Shown here in pieces: positions 17,031 to 26,737 of a stretch of DNA of 64,000 bases (positions are counted from its first letter, which is position 1; each line of letters starts with the position of its first letter). The translations under genes and the position numbers were made by a program. The notes under the pieces were generated by a model, which did no database searches, was not told where the DNA came from, and saw only the letters and a list, made by a program, of their open reading frames with translations. Source of the stretch: Candidatus Treponema merdequi (GTDB taxonomy: Bacteria > Spirochaetota > Spirochaetia > Treponematales > Treponemataceae); contig JAGHVB010000006.1 of NCBI GenBank assembly GCA_018064525.1, positions 53,254 through 117,253 on the forward strand. The letters run 5' to 3'.

Positions 17031-18776
17031 ATGAAAAAATCAGAATGGTATAAGAACGCGGTTGTTTATCAGATTTATCCTTTTAGTTTTATGGATGCGA
17101 ATAATGACGGCTGGGGTGATATTGAAGGTATTATTTCTAAACTTGATTATTTAGTGGAACTTGGTATTACCGCCATCTGGTTTTCGCCTTTGTACAAATC
17201 TCCTGACTGCGACTTTGGCTACGACATTTCTGATTACCGTGATATTGATCCGAAGTTTGGAACACTTTCTGATTTTAAAAAACTTCTTAAAGCATGTCAT
17301 TCAAGAAAAATAAAAGTCATTATGGATATGGTTTTAAATCATTCATCAACCGAACATGAATGGTTTAAAACTGCGTTAAAAGATAAAGAAAGTCCTTACA
17401 GAAATTATTACATTATTCGTGAAGGAAATAAAAAAGGTTCAAAAGTTTATCCGCCGACAAACTGGGATTCAACTTTTACTGGTTCTGCATGGGAACGCAT
17501 CAATGGAACTGATGATTTTTATCTTCATCTCTTCTGCAAAGAACAGGCTGATTTTAACTGGGAAAATGACGGACTGAGAAATGAGATAGCAGAAATTTTT
17601 AACTTCTGGCTAAAGATGGGAGTTGATGGTTTCAGGCTTGATGTATTTAATATGTTTTCTAAAGTTTATCCGCTTCGAGATGGTAAAAAGAAAATAGCAG
17701 GAACTGGTGAAGAGTTTTATGTAGACGGGCCGAGAATGCATGAGTTTCTGCATGAGATGAATGTAAAAGCTTTTTCAAAGTATGACTGTTTTACAGTCGG
17801 CGAATCTTATCATCCGCACGAAGAAGATGCAAAAAAATATGTCGCAAAAGAAAGTCACGAACTTGATACGATTTTTAATTTTGCACATCTTGAAAGCGAT
17901 AATATCGGCGGATTAAAATTCCTGAAAAAGCCTTTTGACATTAAAAAATTTAAAGAAGGACTATTTAATCCGCAGACAGAAAATTTTAAAACAGGATGGA
18001 ATACTCTTGTTTTAGAAAATCATGATAATCCACGAAGTGTTTCGCGTTTTGGAATTGATACAAAACATTATCGTTATGAAGCAGCGTCTTTTTTAGCAGC
18101 TGTTACATTTTTAGGTTTTGGAACTCCGTTTATTTTTCAGGGCGAAGAAATCGGTATGACAAATTCAGATTTTAAATCAATTGATGAATTGAAAGATCCT
18201 GTAAGTCATTTTGTTTACGGTATGATGCGAAAGTTTGCTTTTCCAGAAAAAATTGCATTTAACTGCATTAAATACGGTGCCCGCGATAATTCCAGAACTC
18301 CAATGCAGTGGAATTCAAAAATCAATGCCGGATTCAATAAAGGCAAAGCTCCGTGGCAGTGCATGAATGAAAATTATAAAGAGATAAATGTTGAAAATGA
18401 TTTGAAAAACAGAAAATCAATTTTCAGATTTTATCAGAATGTTTTGAAAATAAAGAAAGGACTTAAGTCTGCAGTTTATGGCGAGCCGAAACTGTACGAT
18501 ACAGAAAATAAAAAAGTTATCTGCTACACACGAATGATGAAAGATGAAGGTTTTGCTGTAATTGGAAATTTCAGCAAAAGGAATGTTAAGTTCAAAGGGA
18601 GCCAGGATTTTTCTGATACTGTGAAAAAGTGTCTTGGTTTTAAAAATATCCGGAATGAAGAAGTGGCTGCCACAATAAAAGCCGGAAAGCTTCTGTCAAA
18701 TTACGGCCAGATTGTCGAAGATGGTGGAGCAATAAAACTTCGTCCGTATGAAGTGATTGTGTCGCTTTTGAAGTAA
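17031..18776 (+). CDS. GH13 alpha-glucosidase (oligo-1,6-glucosidase type)
   Basis: A 581-residue cytoplasmic enzyme without a signal peptide. GH13 regions are clear: MDMVLNHSS (region I), GFRLDVFN with the nucleophile Asp near residue 204 (II), FTVGES with the acid/base Glu near 258 (III) and LENHDNPR with the transition-state Asp near 330 (IV). Val follows the nucleophile and region V reads QADFN; both fit enzymes acting on alpha-1,6-linked isomalto-oligosaccharides or dextran, although trehalose-6-phosphate hydrolase or alpha-1,4 activity cannot be excluded. GGAAGG precedes the start. No sugar transporter is adjacent. Confidence 0.85.
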   Translation: MKKSEWYKNAVVYQIYPFSFMDANNDGWGDIEGIISKLDYLVELGITAIWFSPLYKSPDCDFGYDISDYRDIDPKFGTLSDFKKLLKACHSRKIKVIMDMVLNHSSTEHEWFKTALKDKESPYRNYYIIREGNKKGSKVYPPTNWDSTFTGSAWERINGTDDFYLHLFCKEQADFNWENDGLRNEIAEIFNFWLKMGVDGFRLDVFNMFSKVYPLRDGKKKIAGTGEEFYVDGPRMHEFLHEMNVKAFSKYDCFTVGESYHPHEEDAKKYVAKESHELDTIFNFAHLESDNIGGLKFLKKPFDIKKFKEGLFNPQTENFKTGWNTLVLENHDNPRSVSRFGIDTKHYRYEAASFLAAVTFLGFGTPFIFQGEEIGMTNSDFKSIDELKDPVSHFVYGMMRKFAFPEKIAFNCIKYGARDNSRTPMQWNSKINAGFNKGKAPWQCMNENYKEINVENDLKNRKSIFRFYQNVLKIKKGLKSAVYGEPKLYDTENKKVICYTRMMKDEGFAVIGNFSKRNVKFKGSQDFSDTVKKCLGFKNIRNEEVAATIKAGKLLSNYGQIVEDGGAIKLRPYEVIVSLLK

Positions 18777-18779
18777 GAG

Positions 18780-19541
18780 CTAACAGGAAATCTGGTTTTC
18801 TTTTTTTGAAGTGAGTTTTATAAAGAACAGTCCCTGTGTCATCATGTATGCAAAAATGACTGCACCAGTATAAAAAAAGTTGTGCGGTTCAAGAATATGT
18901 CGTATTTTTAACGGACTGAGCATATCGGATAAATCAGATTTAAAAAAGCTTATAATCAAATAAGAAATGAGCGAAAAAAGGAAAATGAAAACAGGGTAAA
19001 CGTACAGTAAAACTGTATCTTTTTTGCTGTAAGAAAAATGCAGCTCTTTTTTTAAGAAAAGATTTTCAAAAATAAAAAAAAGATAAAGCAGTCCAATAAG
19101 AATAATGAAATGAAACACAATTAAAATATTTATAAATAAATCATTTAAAGGTAAATGTAAGACATCATCTAAAAGATTAATAAATAAAACAAAAAGTAAT
19201 TCAAAAAATCCTGAAAAAAAAGCTCCGTATATGAGTCCTGTTAAACTTTCCCAAAGCTGATAGGAAACAAGAAACCAGATTGAATAACTGAATAAAACTA
19301 TAAATAGTGTTTTCCATGAAAATTCCAGACGGCAGATTAAAAAAAGCCAGGTAAAAAACAAGACAGGAACTGCAATAAGAAGTGACCATCTGATTTCAAG
19401 AGGCCACATAAATTTTGAAGAATTGGGAATGACAGATTGTGCTTCAATCTGAAAGAATATTACGGATATTATTGAAATTGAAAGCAATGACAGAATCTTA
19501 CAGATTAACAATGTCTTTGATTCGAGTTTCTTAATATCCAT
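18780..19541 (-). CDS. Integral membrane protein of unknown function
   Basis: A 253-residue protein with about seven hydrophobic segments spread over its length and a short cytoplasmic N-terminus (MDIKKLESK). No conserved catalytic motif or known family was recognised. The ATG at 19541 has GAAAGAG 6 nt upstream; the in-frame TTG at 19556 begins within that site. Its stop lies 3 bp from the stop of the convergent glucosidase gene, with no visible terminator between them. The upstream minus-strand gene begins 47 bp away. Confidence 0.55.
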   Translation of the reverse strand: MDIKKLESKTLLICKILSLLSISIISVIFFQIEAQSVIPNSSKFMWPLEIRWSLLIAVPVLFFTWLFLICRLEFSWKTLFIVLFSYSIWFLVSYQLWESLTGLIYGAFFSGFFELLFVLFINLLDDVLHLPLNDLFINILIVFHFIILIGLLYLFFIFENLFLKKELHFSYSKKDTVLLYVYPVFIFLFSLISYLIISFFKSDLSDMLSPLKIRHILEPHNFFYTGAVIFAYMMTQGLFFIKLTSKKENQISC

Positions 19542-19587
19542 ATAATACTCTTTCAATATTTGACGATAAGTTTATATTTGCAAAATA

Positions 19588-19992
19588 TTATGCTTTTTTG
19601 CTTTTTTCTTTGTCAGATTTTTTCTTTGAATCTGAGCTGTCTTCTTCGAGAGCTTCACCGATAGCGTCTGCGGCTTTTTTTGTTCCTTTTGTTGCACCGA
19701 GTGCTCCGATTGCAACTCCGTATCTTGTATTGAGACCTGCAATTCTGAAACTCTGCTTTACAGTAAAGTCTCCTTCTGATTCCTGAACTCTGTCTTTTTC
19801 ATTCATGAGTTTTTCGTGCTGTTTTTTGAATTCTTCGATTTTTGAATACTGTTTGTCTTTTACAGCCTGTTCCATTTTGTCGATGAATGCTTCGTATTTA
19901 TCAAGAAATTTATCAATTCCGTCTGCGAAAACTGACTGTGAAGCGAGTGCAATGCCTGCGATTAAAGTTAAGATTTTAAATGTCTTTTTCAT
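19588..19992 (-). CDS. Small exported protein with charged helical repeat
   Basis: A 134-residue protein with a clean signal peptide (MKKTFKILTL...SVFADG). The mature part begins with an amphipathic, Lys/Glu-rich helical stretch (about residues 25-75) and ends in a low-complexity Ser/Asp/Lys tail. No lipobox and no known domain. It is probably a soluble periplasmic or surface-associated protein. The start at 19992 is set by GGCAGGAG upstream; the frame extends to 20022 without a second ribosome site. It reads away from the phosphohexomutase gene. Confidence 0.6.
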   Translation of the reverse strand: MKKTFKILTLIAGIALASQSVFADGIDKFLDKYEAFIDKMEQAVKDKQYSKIEEFKKQHEKLMNEKDRVQESEGDFTVKQSFRIAGLNTRYGVAIGALGATKGTKKAADAIGEALEEDSSDSKKKSDKEKSKKA

Positions 19993-20160
19993 AATTTCTC
20001 CTGCCGGTGTGGAAAATTCCACTCACATATTTAAACATGTAAGTTTAGCAAATCTGTTAAAAACACCTATATAATATAATAACAAAAAATGTTACAATGT
20101 TACAATATTTAGTAATTTCTTATTTGCACTTACAGAAGTTACATTTTACTGGAGAATTAT

Positions 20161-21666
20161 ATGTCAGAAAATTTGATGAAGCTGCAGAACGGCAGTGATG
20201 TTCGTGGAATTGCGCTTGAAGGCGTTGAAGGTGAAAATGTTAATTTGACAGCTAGAGCAAGCAATGTGATTGGTCAGGCTTTTGTAAAATGGCTTTCTAA
20301 AAAAACTGGAAAAGCTACAGAAGATTTAAAGATTGGAATCGGACGAGACTCTCGTATGTCAGGTCCTGTTCTTGAAAATGCGTGCGTAAAGGGAATGGTA
20401 AGCGAAGGCGCTTCTGTTGTTCTCTGCGGACTTGCGACAACTCCATCAATGTTCATGTCTATTGTTTTTGATGAAACAAAATTTGACGGTTCAATTGAAA
20501 TTACTGCAAGCCATCTTCCATTCAACAGAAACGGATTAAAATTTTTTGATAAAGACGGCGGACTTGAACACGACGACATCACAGATATCTTAACAATTGC
20601 ATCCGGCCTCGAAGTAAAGGATGCAGACGTTTCAGGATGTGCAATTTTTGATCTTCTTTCACTTTATGCAGCACATTTAAAAAATTCCATCGTAAAGCAG
20701 ATTGGTGGAACAAAAGAAAAACCGCTTTCCGGATTAAAAATCGTAGTCGATTCAGGAAACGGCGCATCTGGATTTTTCGTTGATAAGATTCTCGAACCGC
20801 TCGGAGCAGACACAACTGGTTCACAGTTTCTTGAGCCTGATGGAATGTTCCCGAACCATATTCCAAACCCGGAAAACAAACAGGCAATGGAAGCAATCAG
20901 AAGCGCAGTGTTAAACAACAAAGCAGACCTCGGTTTGATTTTTGACACAGACGTTGACCGTATGTCAGCAGTTCTTTCTGATGGAAGCGAAGTAAACCGC
21001 GACGCAATCATCGCAATGGCAGCTGCAATCCTCGCACCAGAAAATCCTGGTTCAACAATCATCACTGACTCAGTAACATCTGACCGCCTTACATACTTTC
21101 TCGAAGATGTTCTCGGCCTTAAACACTTGTGCTATATGCGCGGTTATAAAAATGTAATCAACAAGCAGAAAGAATTGAATGCACAGGGAATTAATTCTCC
21201 GCTCGCAATGGAAACAAGCGGCCACGGTGCATTAAAAGAAAACTACTTCCTCGATGACGGCGCATACCTTGCAGTAAAATTAATCGTTGCTCTTGTAAAA
21301 GCCCGTTCAGAAAACAAAAAACTCGACAGCCTTATAGAAAAACTTCCACCGCTTGTAGAAGAAGGCGAATACCGCTTTAAAATCCTTTCAGAAGATTTTA
21401 AAGACTACGGAAAATCAGTTCTCGCAGAATTTAAATCTCGCGCAGAAAAAGCCGGCTACAAACTTCCACAGAGTTTTGAAGGCGTCCGCATTTCTTTCAA
21501 AGAAGGAGATGCTCAGGGCTGGATGCTTTTGAGATTGTCACTTCACGATCCAGTAATGCCTTTGAATATCGAAGGAGCAAGAAAAGGCGATGTTGCAAAG
21601 ATTAAAGAAATTGCAAAAGAACTTTTGAAAGGATTTGATAAGCTCGATATGAGTGCGCTGAAGTAG
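20161..21666 (+). CDS. Alpha-D-phosphohexomutase (phosphomannomutase/phosphoglucomutase)
   Basis: A 501-residue cytoplasmic enzyme that moves phosphate between C1 and C6 of hexose phosphates. The active-site landmarks are present: GIGRDSRMSGP, the phosphoserine loop ITASHLPFNRNGLKF (Ser in TASH, with LP where most members have NP), the metal-binding loop FDTDVDRMS, and the sugar-binding segment ETSGHGALKENY. The TASHLP variant is seen in a distinct branch that includes plant-type and spirochaete members, so phosphomannomutase versus phosphoglucomutase cannot be decided. GGAG precedes the ATG. Two direct ATGTTACA repeats near 20090-20105 upstream may be regulatory. A strong terminator follows. 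Confidence 0.88.
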   Translation: MSENLMKLQNGSDVRGIALEGVEGENVNLTARASNVIGQAFVKWLSKKTGKATEDLKIGIGRDSRMSGPVLENACVKGMVSEGASVVLCGLATTPSMFMSIVFDETKFDGSIEITASHLPFNRNGLKFFDKDGGLEHDDITDILTIASGLEVKDADVSGCAIFDLLSLYAAHLKNSIVKQIGGTKEKPLSGLKIVVDSGNGASGFFVDKILEPLGADTTGSQFLEPDGMFPNHIPNPENKQAMEAIRSAVLNNKADLGLIFDTDVDRMSAVLSDGSEVNRDAIIAMAAAILAPENPGSTIITDSVTSDRLTYFLEDVLGLKHLCYMRGYKNVINKQKELNAQGINSPLAMETSGHGALKENYFLDDGAYLAVKLIVALVKARSENKKLDSLIEKLPPLVEEGEYRFKILSEDFKDYGKSVLAEFKSRAEKAGYKLPQSFEGVRISFKEGDAQGWMLLRLSLHDPVMPLNIEGARKGDVAKIKEIAKELLKGFDKLDMSALK

Positions 21667-21681
21667 AGGGGGAAATTTTAG

Positions 21682-21723
21682 AATCACAATTAATAGTAAT
21701 TAAATCAACTATTAATTGTGATT
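21682..21723 (+). terminator. Perfect inverted repeat after the phosphohexomutase gene
   Basis: AATCACAATTAATAGT (21682-21697) and its exact complement (21708-21723) form a 16-bp stem with a 10-nt loop, followed by an A/T-rich tail with few consecutive T. It is a likely terminator and marks the left edge of the restriction island. Confidence 0.6.
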
Positions 21724-21855
21724 TATTTATTAAAATATTATTTAATCTTGAACGAGAAAAAAAGTTTGAAAATTTAAGGGCAGTCTACTAATTAGAAATT
21801 ATAAATTTAAAACAAACTGTTTTTGTGTTATAATATAATTTGAGGTTATAGTTAT

Positions 21856-24800
21856 ATGTCAGGATTAAACCCAAATGAAGATACTCGTGTAAAATTACCA
21901 GCCTTATTTCATTGTGTACGATTGGGTTATAACTATATTTCATTAAAAAATTATCTTAAAGAAGGAAAGCTGGTAGATTCAGAAACAAATATATTTCTGG
22001 ATATTTTTAAAGAGTCTATTTCTCAAATAAATAATACTTCCTATGACAAAGATTCTGCAGTTCTTCTTTTGGAATTCCTTTCCCAATCACTTGGAACACA
22101 AACAGTTGTAAATAAACTTTCAGATTCCCTCGACAATGAAGACCTTGGCCGTAAGTTTTACAACTTCCTCATAAATGGAATTGAAGTTGACGGCTATCCA
22201 AATAAAATCAAACTTATTGATTTTGAGAATCCAGATAATAACACTTACAATGTTGTTACCGAACTCACTTATCAAAAACATGATTGCGAAGATAACTTCC
22301 GTCCAGACATTACACTTTTGATAAATGGTATTCCTCTTGTTTTTATAGAAGTAAAAAAGCCAAATAATAAAGAAGGTATGATTGCTGAGTATAATCGTAT
22401 GATTAAACGTCAGCAGAACAAGACCTTCCGAAAGTTCATCAACATTACTCAGCTGATGATTTTCTCAAATAACATGGAATACGAAGACGATGATTTAGAT
22501 AATCTCTTTGGTGCATTCTATGCAACTGCCAGTTATTCAAAGCCATTCTTCAATCACTTCCGTGAAGAAGATGAAGATTTCAAACATGAATCATCTCCTG
22601 CTTTTGCAGCTCTTAGTACGGACTTTGGTCCAACAGAAGATTTAATACTTAAAGACAACAATCATCCTGAAATTAAGACACAAGGATATTATCTTAAAGA
22701 CCGTGAACCTTTCACTCCAACAAACAGAATCTTAACTTCACTTTGTAATCGTGAAAGACTTCTGTTCCTTCTTCAATATGGCTTAGCCTATGTAGAACGA
22801 ACAGATAAAAACGGAATCAAACATCTGGAAAAACACATCATGCGTTATCCTCAGATGTTTGCTACAAAAGCAATTCATAAACGAATTGAAGATGCCCGTA
22901 TTCAGCAGATTCCACAGGTAAAAGGAATTATCTGGCACACACAGGGCTCTGGGAAAACAGCCCTTGCTTACTTCGTAACCAAGTTCTTAAAAGATTACTA
23001 TGCGAAACTTCACAAGCCTGTTCGTTTCTTTTTCATTGTAGACCGCCTCGACCTTATGACACAGGCAAAGAATGAATTCATTGCCCGTGGACTTTCTGTT
23101 GACCTTGTAAACTCTAAAAACGAATTTGTTTCCAACATTTCAAAAGTATCTAAATCCGTAAACGGACAAGACACCATTACTGTTGTAAACATCCAGAAGT
23201 TCAGTGAAGAATCGGTTGCAACGGCAAATGATTACGATATCGATGTTCAGCGAGTTTACTTTATGGACGAAGCTCACCGAAGCTATAATCCAACAGGTTC
23301 ATTCTTAGCAAATCTTTTTAATTCAGATAAGAATGCAGTTTTGATTGCTCTTACAGGAACACCGCTTCTTAATGCAAAAACAACAGATGCAACAGCTTCA
23401 AAGAAAACTGTACATTTTAATTCAAAAGACATTTTCGGCGGTTACATCCACAAATACTGGTATAACAATTCCATCAAAGACGGCTACACAGTCCGACTTA
23501 TTCGTGAAGCAATTGAAACTTCCTACAAAACAAAACTCCGTTCCGTACTTGATGAACTTGAAACCATAAAAGGCAGCATTCAGAAAAAAGACCTTTTTGC
23601 ACATCCAAAATATGTTGCTCCACTTACAGAATACATTGTGGGAGATTTCTTAAAATCAAAAATTGCTTTAGGCGATGACACAATCGGAGCAATGATTGTT
23701 GCAGATTCCAGCGAACAGGCAAAGGCAATTTATGAAGAACTGCAGAATTATAAGACAATCACAAAAGCACTTATCCTTCACGATGTTGATGATAAAGAAA
23801 CCCGTGAACAGGAACGTGATGACTTTAAGGCTGGAAAGATAGATTTCCTTGTAGTCTACAATATGCTTCTTACAGGTTTTGATGCTCCACGCTTAAAGAA
23901 AATGTATCTTGGCCGTGTAGTAAAAGACCACAGTTTGCTTCAGACACTTACCCGAGTAAACAGACCTTACAAAACATTCCATTACGGTTACATTGTAGAC
24001 TTTGCAGATATCCGTAAAGAATTTGATAAGGCGAATCAGGAATACTACAACGAACTTAAAGAAGAACTTGGCGATGAGTTTGAAAACTACAGCCAGCTTT
24101 TCTATGATGCAGAAGAGATTGAAAAACGTCTTATAGAAATTAAAGACATTCTTTTTGATTACGATACAAGCGATATAGAAGCCTTTTCTCAGAGTATTGG
24201 AGTTTTGGATAAACCAGAACTTACAAAAATCCGACAGGCTTTGGAAGATTATAAAGTCCTCTACAATGTAGCCCGCCTGCAGGGTTTTGATGAAATTACG
24301 CAGAAGATTGATATAAATACAGTAAAGTCTCTGGCAAGCGAAGTTGAACGCACAATATTCAACAAGAATTTCAGTTCAAGCCTTGTAGATTCAGCAGATA
24401 CACAAGCACTGTTAAATACCGCATTGGATGAAATAAAATTCTCCTTCACAAAAATTGGCGAAGAAGAACTTACCATTGCCGACAAATGGCAGGAAACTGC
24501 AGAAAAAACAAGAAAAGCCTTTACCAGAAACCTAGACCCAAAAGATCCTGAATACATTTCGTTATTCGAGGAACTTAAACGGGTCATGGCAAAAAAGAAT
24601 ATTGAAGAACTTACTGCCGATGACATGCAGCAGTCAATCAAAGAACTGGAAGAACTCAAAAAGAAAATCGACCAGAAAAATCAGAAAGACCAGACACTTT
24701 GCAATAAGTACAACGGAGATGCCAAATTCATGCGAATCCACAAGCGAATGAAAGAAACACCACCGCCACTTATTCCAAGCGACACATTGCTTCAGCAGGT

Positions 24801-25002
24801 TCTGTTAAACTTAAAATACAAAACCGACAATCTGCTTTTGACCAATTCAAATGTTATAAACAACGAAGCTTACTTTGACGGCCAGCTAAAAGCCTTTGTA
24901 ATACCAGAATTGCAGCAGCAGAAAGTCACCTTTACTTTGCCACAGGTAGTAAACATGACTAAATTGATTGAGAATGAATATTTTGCAGAGATGGTGATTT
25001 AG
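21856..25002 (+). CDS. hsdR: Type I restriction endonuclease subunit R
   Basis: A 1048-residue subunit. The N-terminal PD-(D/E)XK nuclease is visible as RPDITLL...FIEVKKP around residues 148-165. The SF2 translocase follows: Walker A TQGSGKT near 362, DEAH box MDEAHRS near 472, ALTGTPLL near 498 and arginine-finger motif QTLTRVNRP near 700. The C-terminal helical part contacts the methylase core. The enzyme cuts unmodified DNA after ATP-driven translocation together with HsdM and HsdS. An extended -10 (TGTTATAAT) and TGAGG lie upstream of the ATG. All motifs are intact, so it should be active. It is the first gene of the island. Confidence 0.95.
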   Translation: MSGLNPNEDTRVKLPALFHCVRLGYNYISLKNYLKEGKLVDSETNIFLDIFKESISQINNTSYDKDSAVLLLEFLSQSLGTQTVVNKLSDSLDNEDLGRKFYNFLINGIEVDGYPNKIKLIDFENPDNNTYNVVTELTYQKHDCEDNFRPDITLLINGIPLVFIEVKKPNNKEGMIAEYNRMIKRQQNKTFRKFINITQLMIFSNNMEYEDDDLDNLFGAFYATASYSKPFFNHFREEDEDFKHESSPAFAALSTDFGPTEDLILKDNNHPEIKTQGYYLKDREPFTPTNRILTSLCNRERLLFLLQYGLAYVERTDKNGIKHLEKHIMRYPQMFATKAIHKRIEDARIQQIPQVKGIIWHTQGSGKTALAYFVTKFLKDYYAKLHKPVRFFFIVDRLDLMTQAKNEFIARGLSVDLVNSKNEFVSNISKVSKSVNGQDTITVVNIQKFSEESVATANDYDIDVQRVYFMDEAHRSYNPTGSFLANLFNSDKNAVLIALTGTPLLNAKTTDATASKKTVHFNSKDIFGGYIHKYWYNNSIKDGYTVRLIREAIETSYKTKLRSVLDELETIKGSIQKKDLFAHPKYVAPLTEYIVGDFLKSKIALGDDTIGAMIVADSSEQAKAIYEELQNYKTITKALILHDVDDKETREQERDDFKAGKIDFLVVYNMLLTGFDAPRLKKMYLGRVVKDHSLLQTLTRVNRPYKTFHYGYIVDFADIRKEFDKANQEYYNELKEELGDEFENYSQLFYDAEEIEKRLIEIKDILFDYDTSDIEAFSQSIGVLDKPELTKIRQALEDYKVLYNVARLQGFDEITQKIDINTVKSLASEVERTIFNKNFSSSLVDSADTQALLNTALDEIKFSFTKIGEEELTIADKWQETAEKTRKAFTRNLDPKDPEYISLFEELKRVMAKKNIEELTADDMQQSIKELEELKKKIDQKNQKDQTLCNKYNGDAKFMRIHKRMKETPPPLIPSDTLLQQVLLNLKYKTDNLLLTNSNVINNEAYFDGQLKAFVIPELQQQKVTFTLPQVVNMTKLIENEYFAEMVI

Positions 25003-25100
25003 GGCGTTCCCACCGCAAGCGGTGGTCGGGCTTTCCGTGGTTCCGCTATCGCTTCATTGCCTTCGGCAACGCTTCGCGCCACTACAATCCCTAACGCGGA
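25003..25100. repeat. GC-rich palindromic intergenic element between hsdR and hsdS
   Basis: About 95 bp of GC-rich sequence starting directly at the hsdR stop. It contains CCACCGC-AA-GCGGTGG and TTGCC-TTC-GGCAA hairpins, begins with GGGCGTTCCC and ends with ATCCCTAACGC. The composition differs sharply from the AT-rich genes on either side. It resembles small dispersed repeats that I associate with Bacteroidetes and Treponema genomes; that recollection cannot be checked here. Confidence 0.55.
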
Positions 25101-25131
25101 TAATGCAGAATTAAGAATGAGGAATTAAGAA

Positions 25132-26316
25132 TTGAATACTATAAAACTTGGTAATGTAAGTAAATTAATTACAAAAGGAACAACTCCTACAACATTAGGT
25201 TCTGATTTTGTTTCTGAAGGCGTAAATTTCGTAAAATCAGAAAGCATTACAGATTCAAAATATCTTGATTCTACAATTTTTGAACATATTACTCCTGAAA
25301 CGAATGAGAAAATGAAACGTTCTCAATTAAAGGAAAATGATTTACTTTTTTCAATTGCTGGTGCTTATTTAGGTAAAGTTGGAATAGTACGGAATGTTGA
25401 TTTACCTCTCAATACAAATCAAGCTGTTGGAATTGTTCGGTTAGATACAGAAAAAGTAAATATAGATTATGCTTATTATTATTTTACACAAAAATCAATG
25501 AATTCATATATGAATAAGTTGTCAGCCCAATCAGCCCAACCTAATCTCAATTTGGAAATGTTAGGAAATCTACCAATCTATCTTCCTGACCTTCCAACTC
25601 AAAAGAAAATTGCTGATGTGCTTTCTTGCATTGATGACAAAATTGCCTTGAACAATAAAACAAACAGCGAACTGGAAAACATGGCAAAAACAGTTTACGA
25701 CTATTGGTTTACCCAGTTTGACTTCCCAGATGCCAACGGCAAACCCTACAAAACATCTGGCGGTAAAATGGAATATAACGAAGTCCTCAAAAGAGAAATC
25801 CCAGCGGGATGGGAAGTTGGTTGTTTTGGCGATTTAATTGAAATTGGTAATGGCAAAGACCATAGTAAATTGGCTGAAGGTGATATACCTGTTTATGGCT
25901 CTGGTGGTCTTATGAGAACAGTAGAAAAATCATTGTATGAAGGTGAATCTGTTCTTTTTCCAAGGAAAGGAACATTGAACAATGTCATGTATGTAAATGA
26001 AAGTTTCTGGACTGTTGATACAATGTTTTATTCAATACCCAAAATTGAAAATGTTCCTCTTTATGTTTTTTATAATGCTAAGCATTTTGATTTTGAAAAA
26101 ATGAATACTGGAACAGGTGTTCCTAGTATGACTTCTTCAATAATAAAAGAATTACCGATTGTAATTCCGGATTCTAATGTTTTAAAAAAATTTAATGATA
26201 AAATTCAACCTATATATCATCAGATTTTTCGAAAGCAAAAAGAAAACGAAGAACTCACAAAACTTCGTGACTATCTTCTTCCACTCTTAATGAATGGCCA
26301 GATTGAGGTAAAGTAA
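25132..26316 (+). CDS. hsdS: Type I restriction-modification specificity subunit
   Basis: A 394-residue DNA-recognition subunit with two target-recognition domains (about 1-155 and 215-340), each followed by a conserved helical spacer (PTQKKIADVLSCIDDKIALN and KLRDYLLPLLMNGQIEV). It directs HsdM and HsdR to a bipartite DNA site. The start is a TTG at 25132 placed 7 nt after GAGGAA. A short repeat (GAATTAAGAAT ... GAATTAAGAATT) lies over the ribosome site. The last 60 bp of the gene is found again downstream at 26677-26737, which suggests past recombination at this locus. Confidence 0.93.
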   Translation: MNTIKLGNVSKLITKGTTPTTLGSDFVSEGVNFVKSESITDSKYLDSTIFEHITPETNEKMKRSQLKENDLLFSIAGAYLGKVGIVRNVDLPLNTNQAVGIVRLDTEKVNIDYAYYYFTQKSMNSYMNKLSAQSAQPNLNLEMLGNLPIYLPDLPTQKKIADVLSCIDDKIALNNKTNSELENMAKTVYDYWFTQFDFPDANGKPYKTSGGKMEYNEVLKREIPAGWEVGCFGDLIEIGNGKDHSKLAEGDIPVYGSGGLMRTVEKSLYEGESVLFPRKGTLNNVMYVNESFWTVDTMFYSIPKIENVPLYVFYNAKHFDFEKMNTGTGVPSMTSSIIKELPIVIPDSNVLKKFNDKIQPIYHQIFRKQKENEELTKLRDYLLPLLMNGQIEVK

Positions 26317-26321
26317 AACTA

Positions 26322-26663
26322 ATGGAAGAACCTGTCGAACATAGTTTTTTGGATTTTATTCGTGAATTCGGAATGGGAATGCAATATGCATTCTTTGAAC
26401 TTCCAGAACAGCGAGCCCAAATTGGGAGACGAGGTTCAATAATTTTTGAGGTTCGTCCAAAAGAAAACGGACATAATGAACCTCATATACATGCAGAATA
26501 TCAGGGAAAGAATATTTCAATTTCCTTGAATACATTTGAAGTTTTAGCTGGAAATCTTCCACCGAAACTTCAGAAAACTGCAATAGAATGGACAAAACAA
26601 CATTTTGAACAATGCAAGTCAAAATGGAATGAATATCATAGATATGAAGTTATGGTAATGTAA
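26322..26663 (+). CDS. DUF4160-family protein
   Basis: A 113-residue protein whose central part matches DUF4160: a strand FEVRPKENGHNEPHIHAEYQG, a short strand with ISISLNTFEVLAGNLP and a final helix with IEWTKQH...W. Proteins of this family are small, cytoplasmic, of unknown function and often lie next to toxin-antitoxin or DUF2442 genes. It begins 5 nt after the hsdS stop and sits between the intact hsdS end and a duplicate of that end, so it was probably carried in by the event that made the duplication. There is no DUF2442 partner. Confidence 0.75.
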   Translation: MEEPVEHSFLDFIREFGMGMQYAFFELPEQRAQIGRRGSIIFEVRPKENGHNEPHIHAEYQGKNISISLNTFEVLAGNLPPKLQKTAIEWTKQHFEQCKSKWNEYHRYEVMVM

Positions 26664-26676
26664 AATTAAGGTTACT

Positions 26677-26737
26677 CTCAAAACTTCGTGATTATCTTCT
26701 TCCACTCTTAATGAATGGTCAGATTGAGGTAAAGTAA
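26677..26737 (+). pseudogene. Duplicate of the hsdS 3' end
   Basis: The 61 bp from CTCAAAACTTCGTGATTATC to the TAA repeat 26257-26316 with two substitutions and a 2-bp deletion near the left end. In frame it reads KLRDYLLPLLMNGQIEVK-stop, the exact C-terminus of HsdS. Both substitutions are silent. It is the relic of a second hsdS or of a tandem duplication around the DUF4160 gene. Confidence 0.85.
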
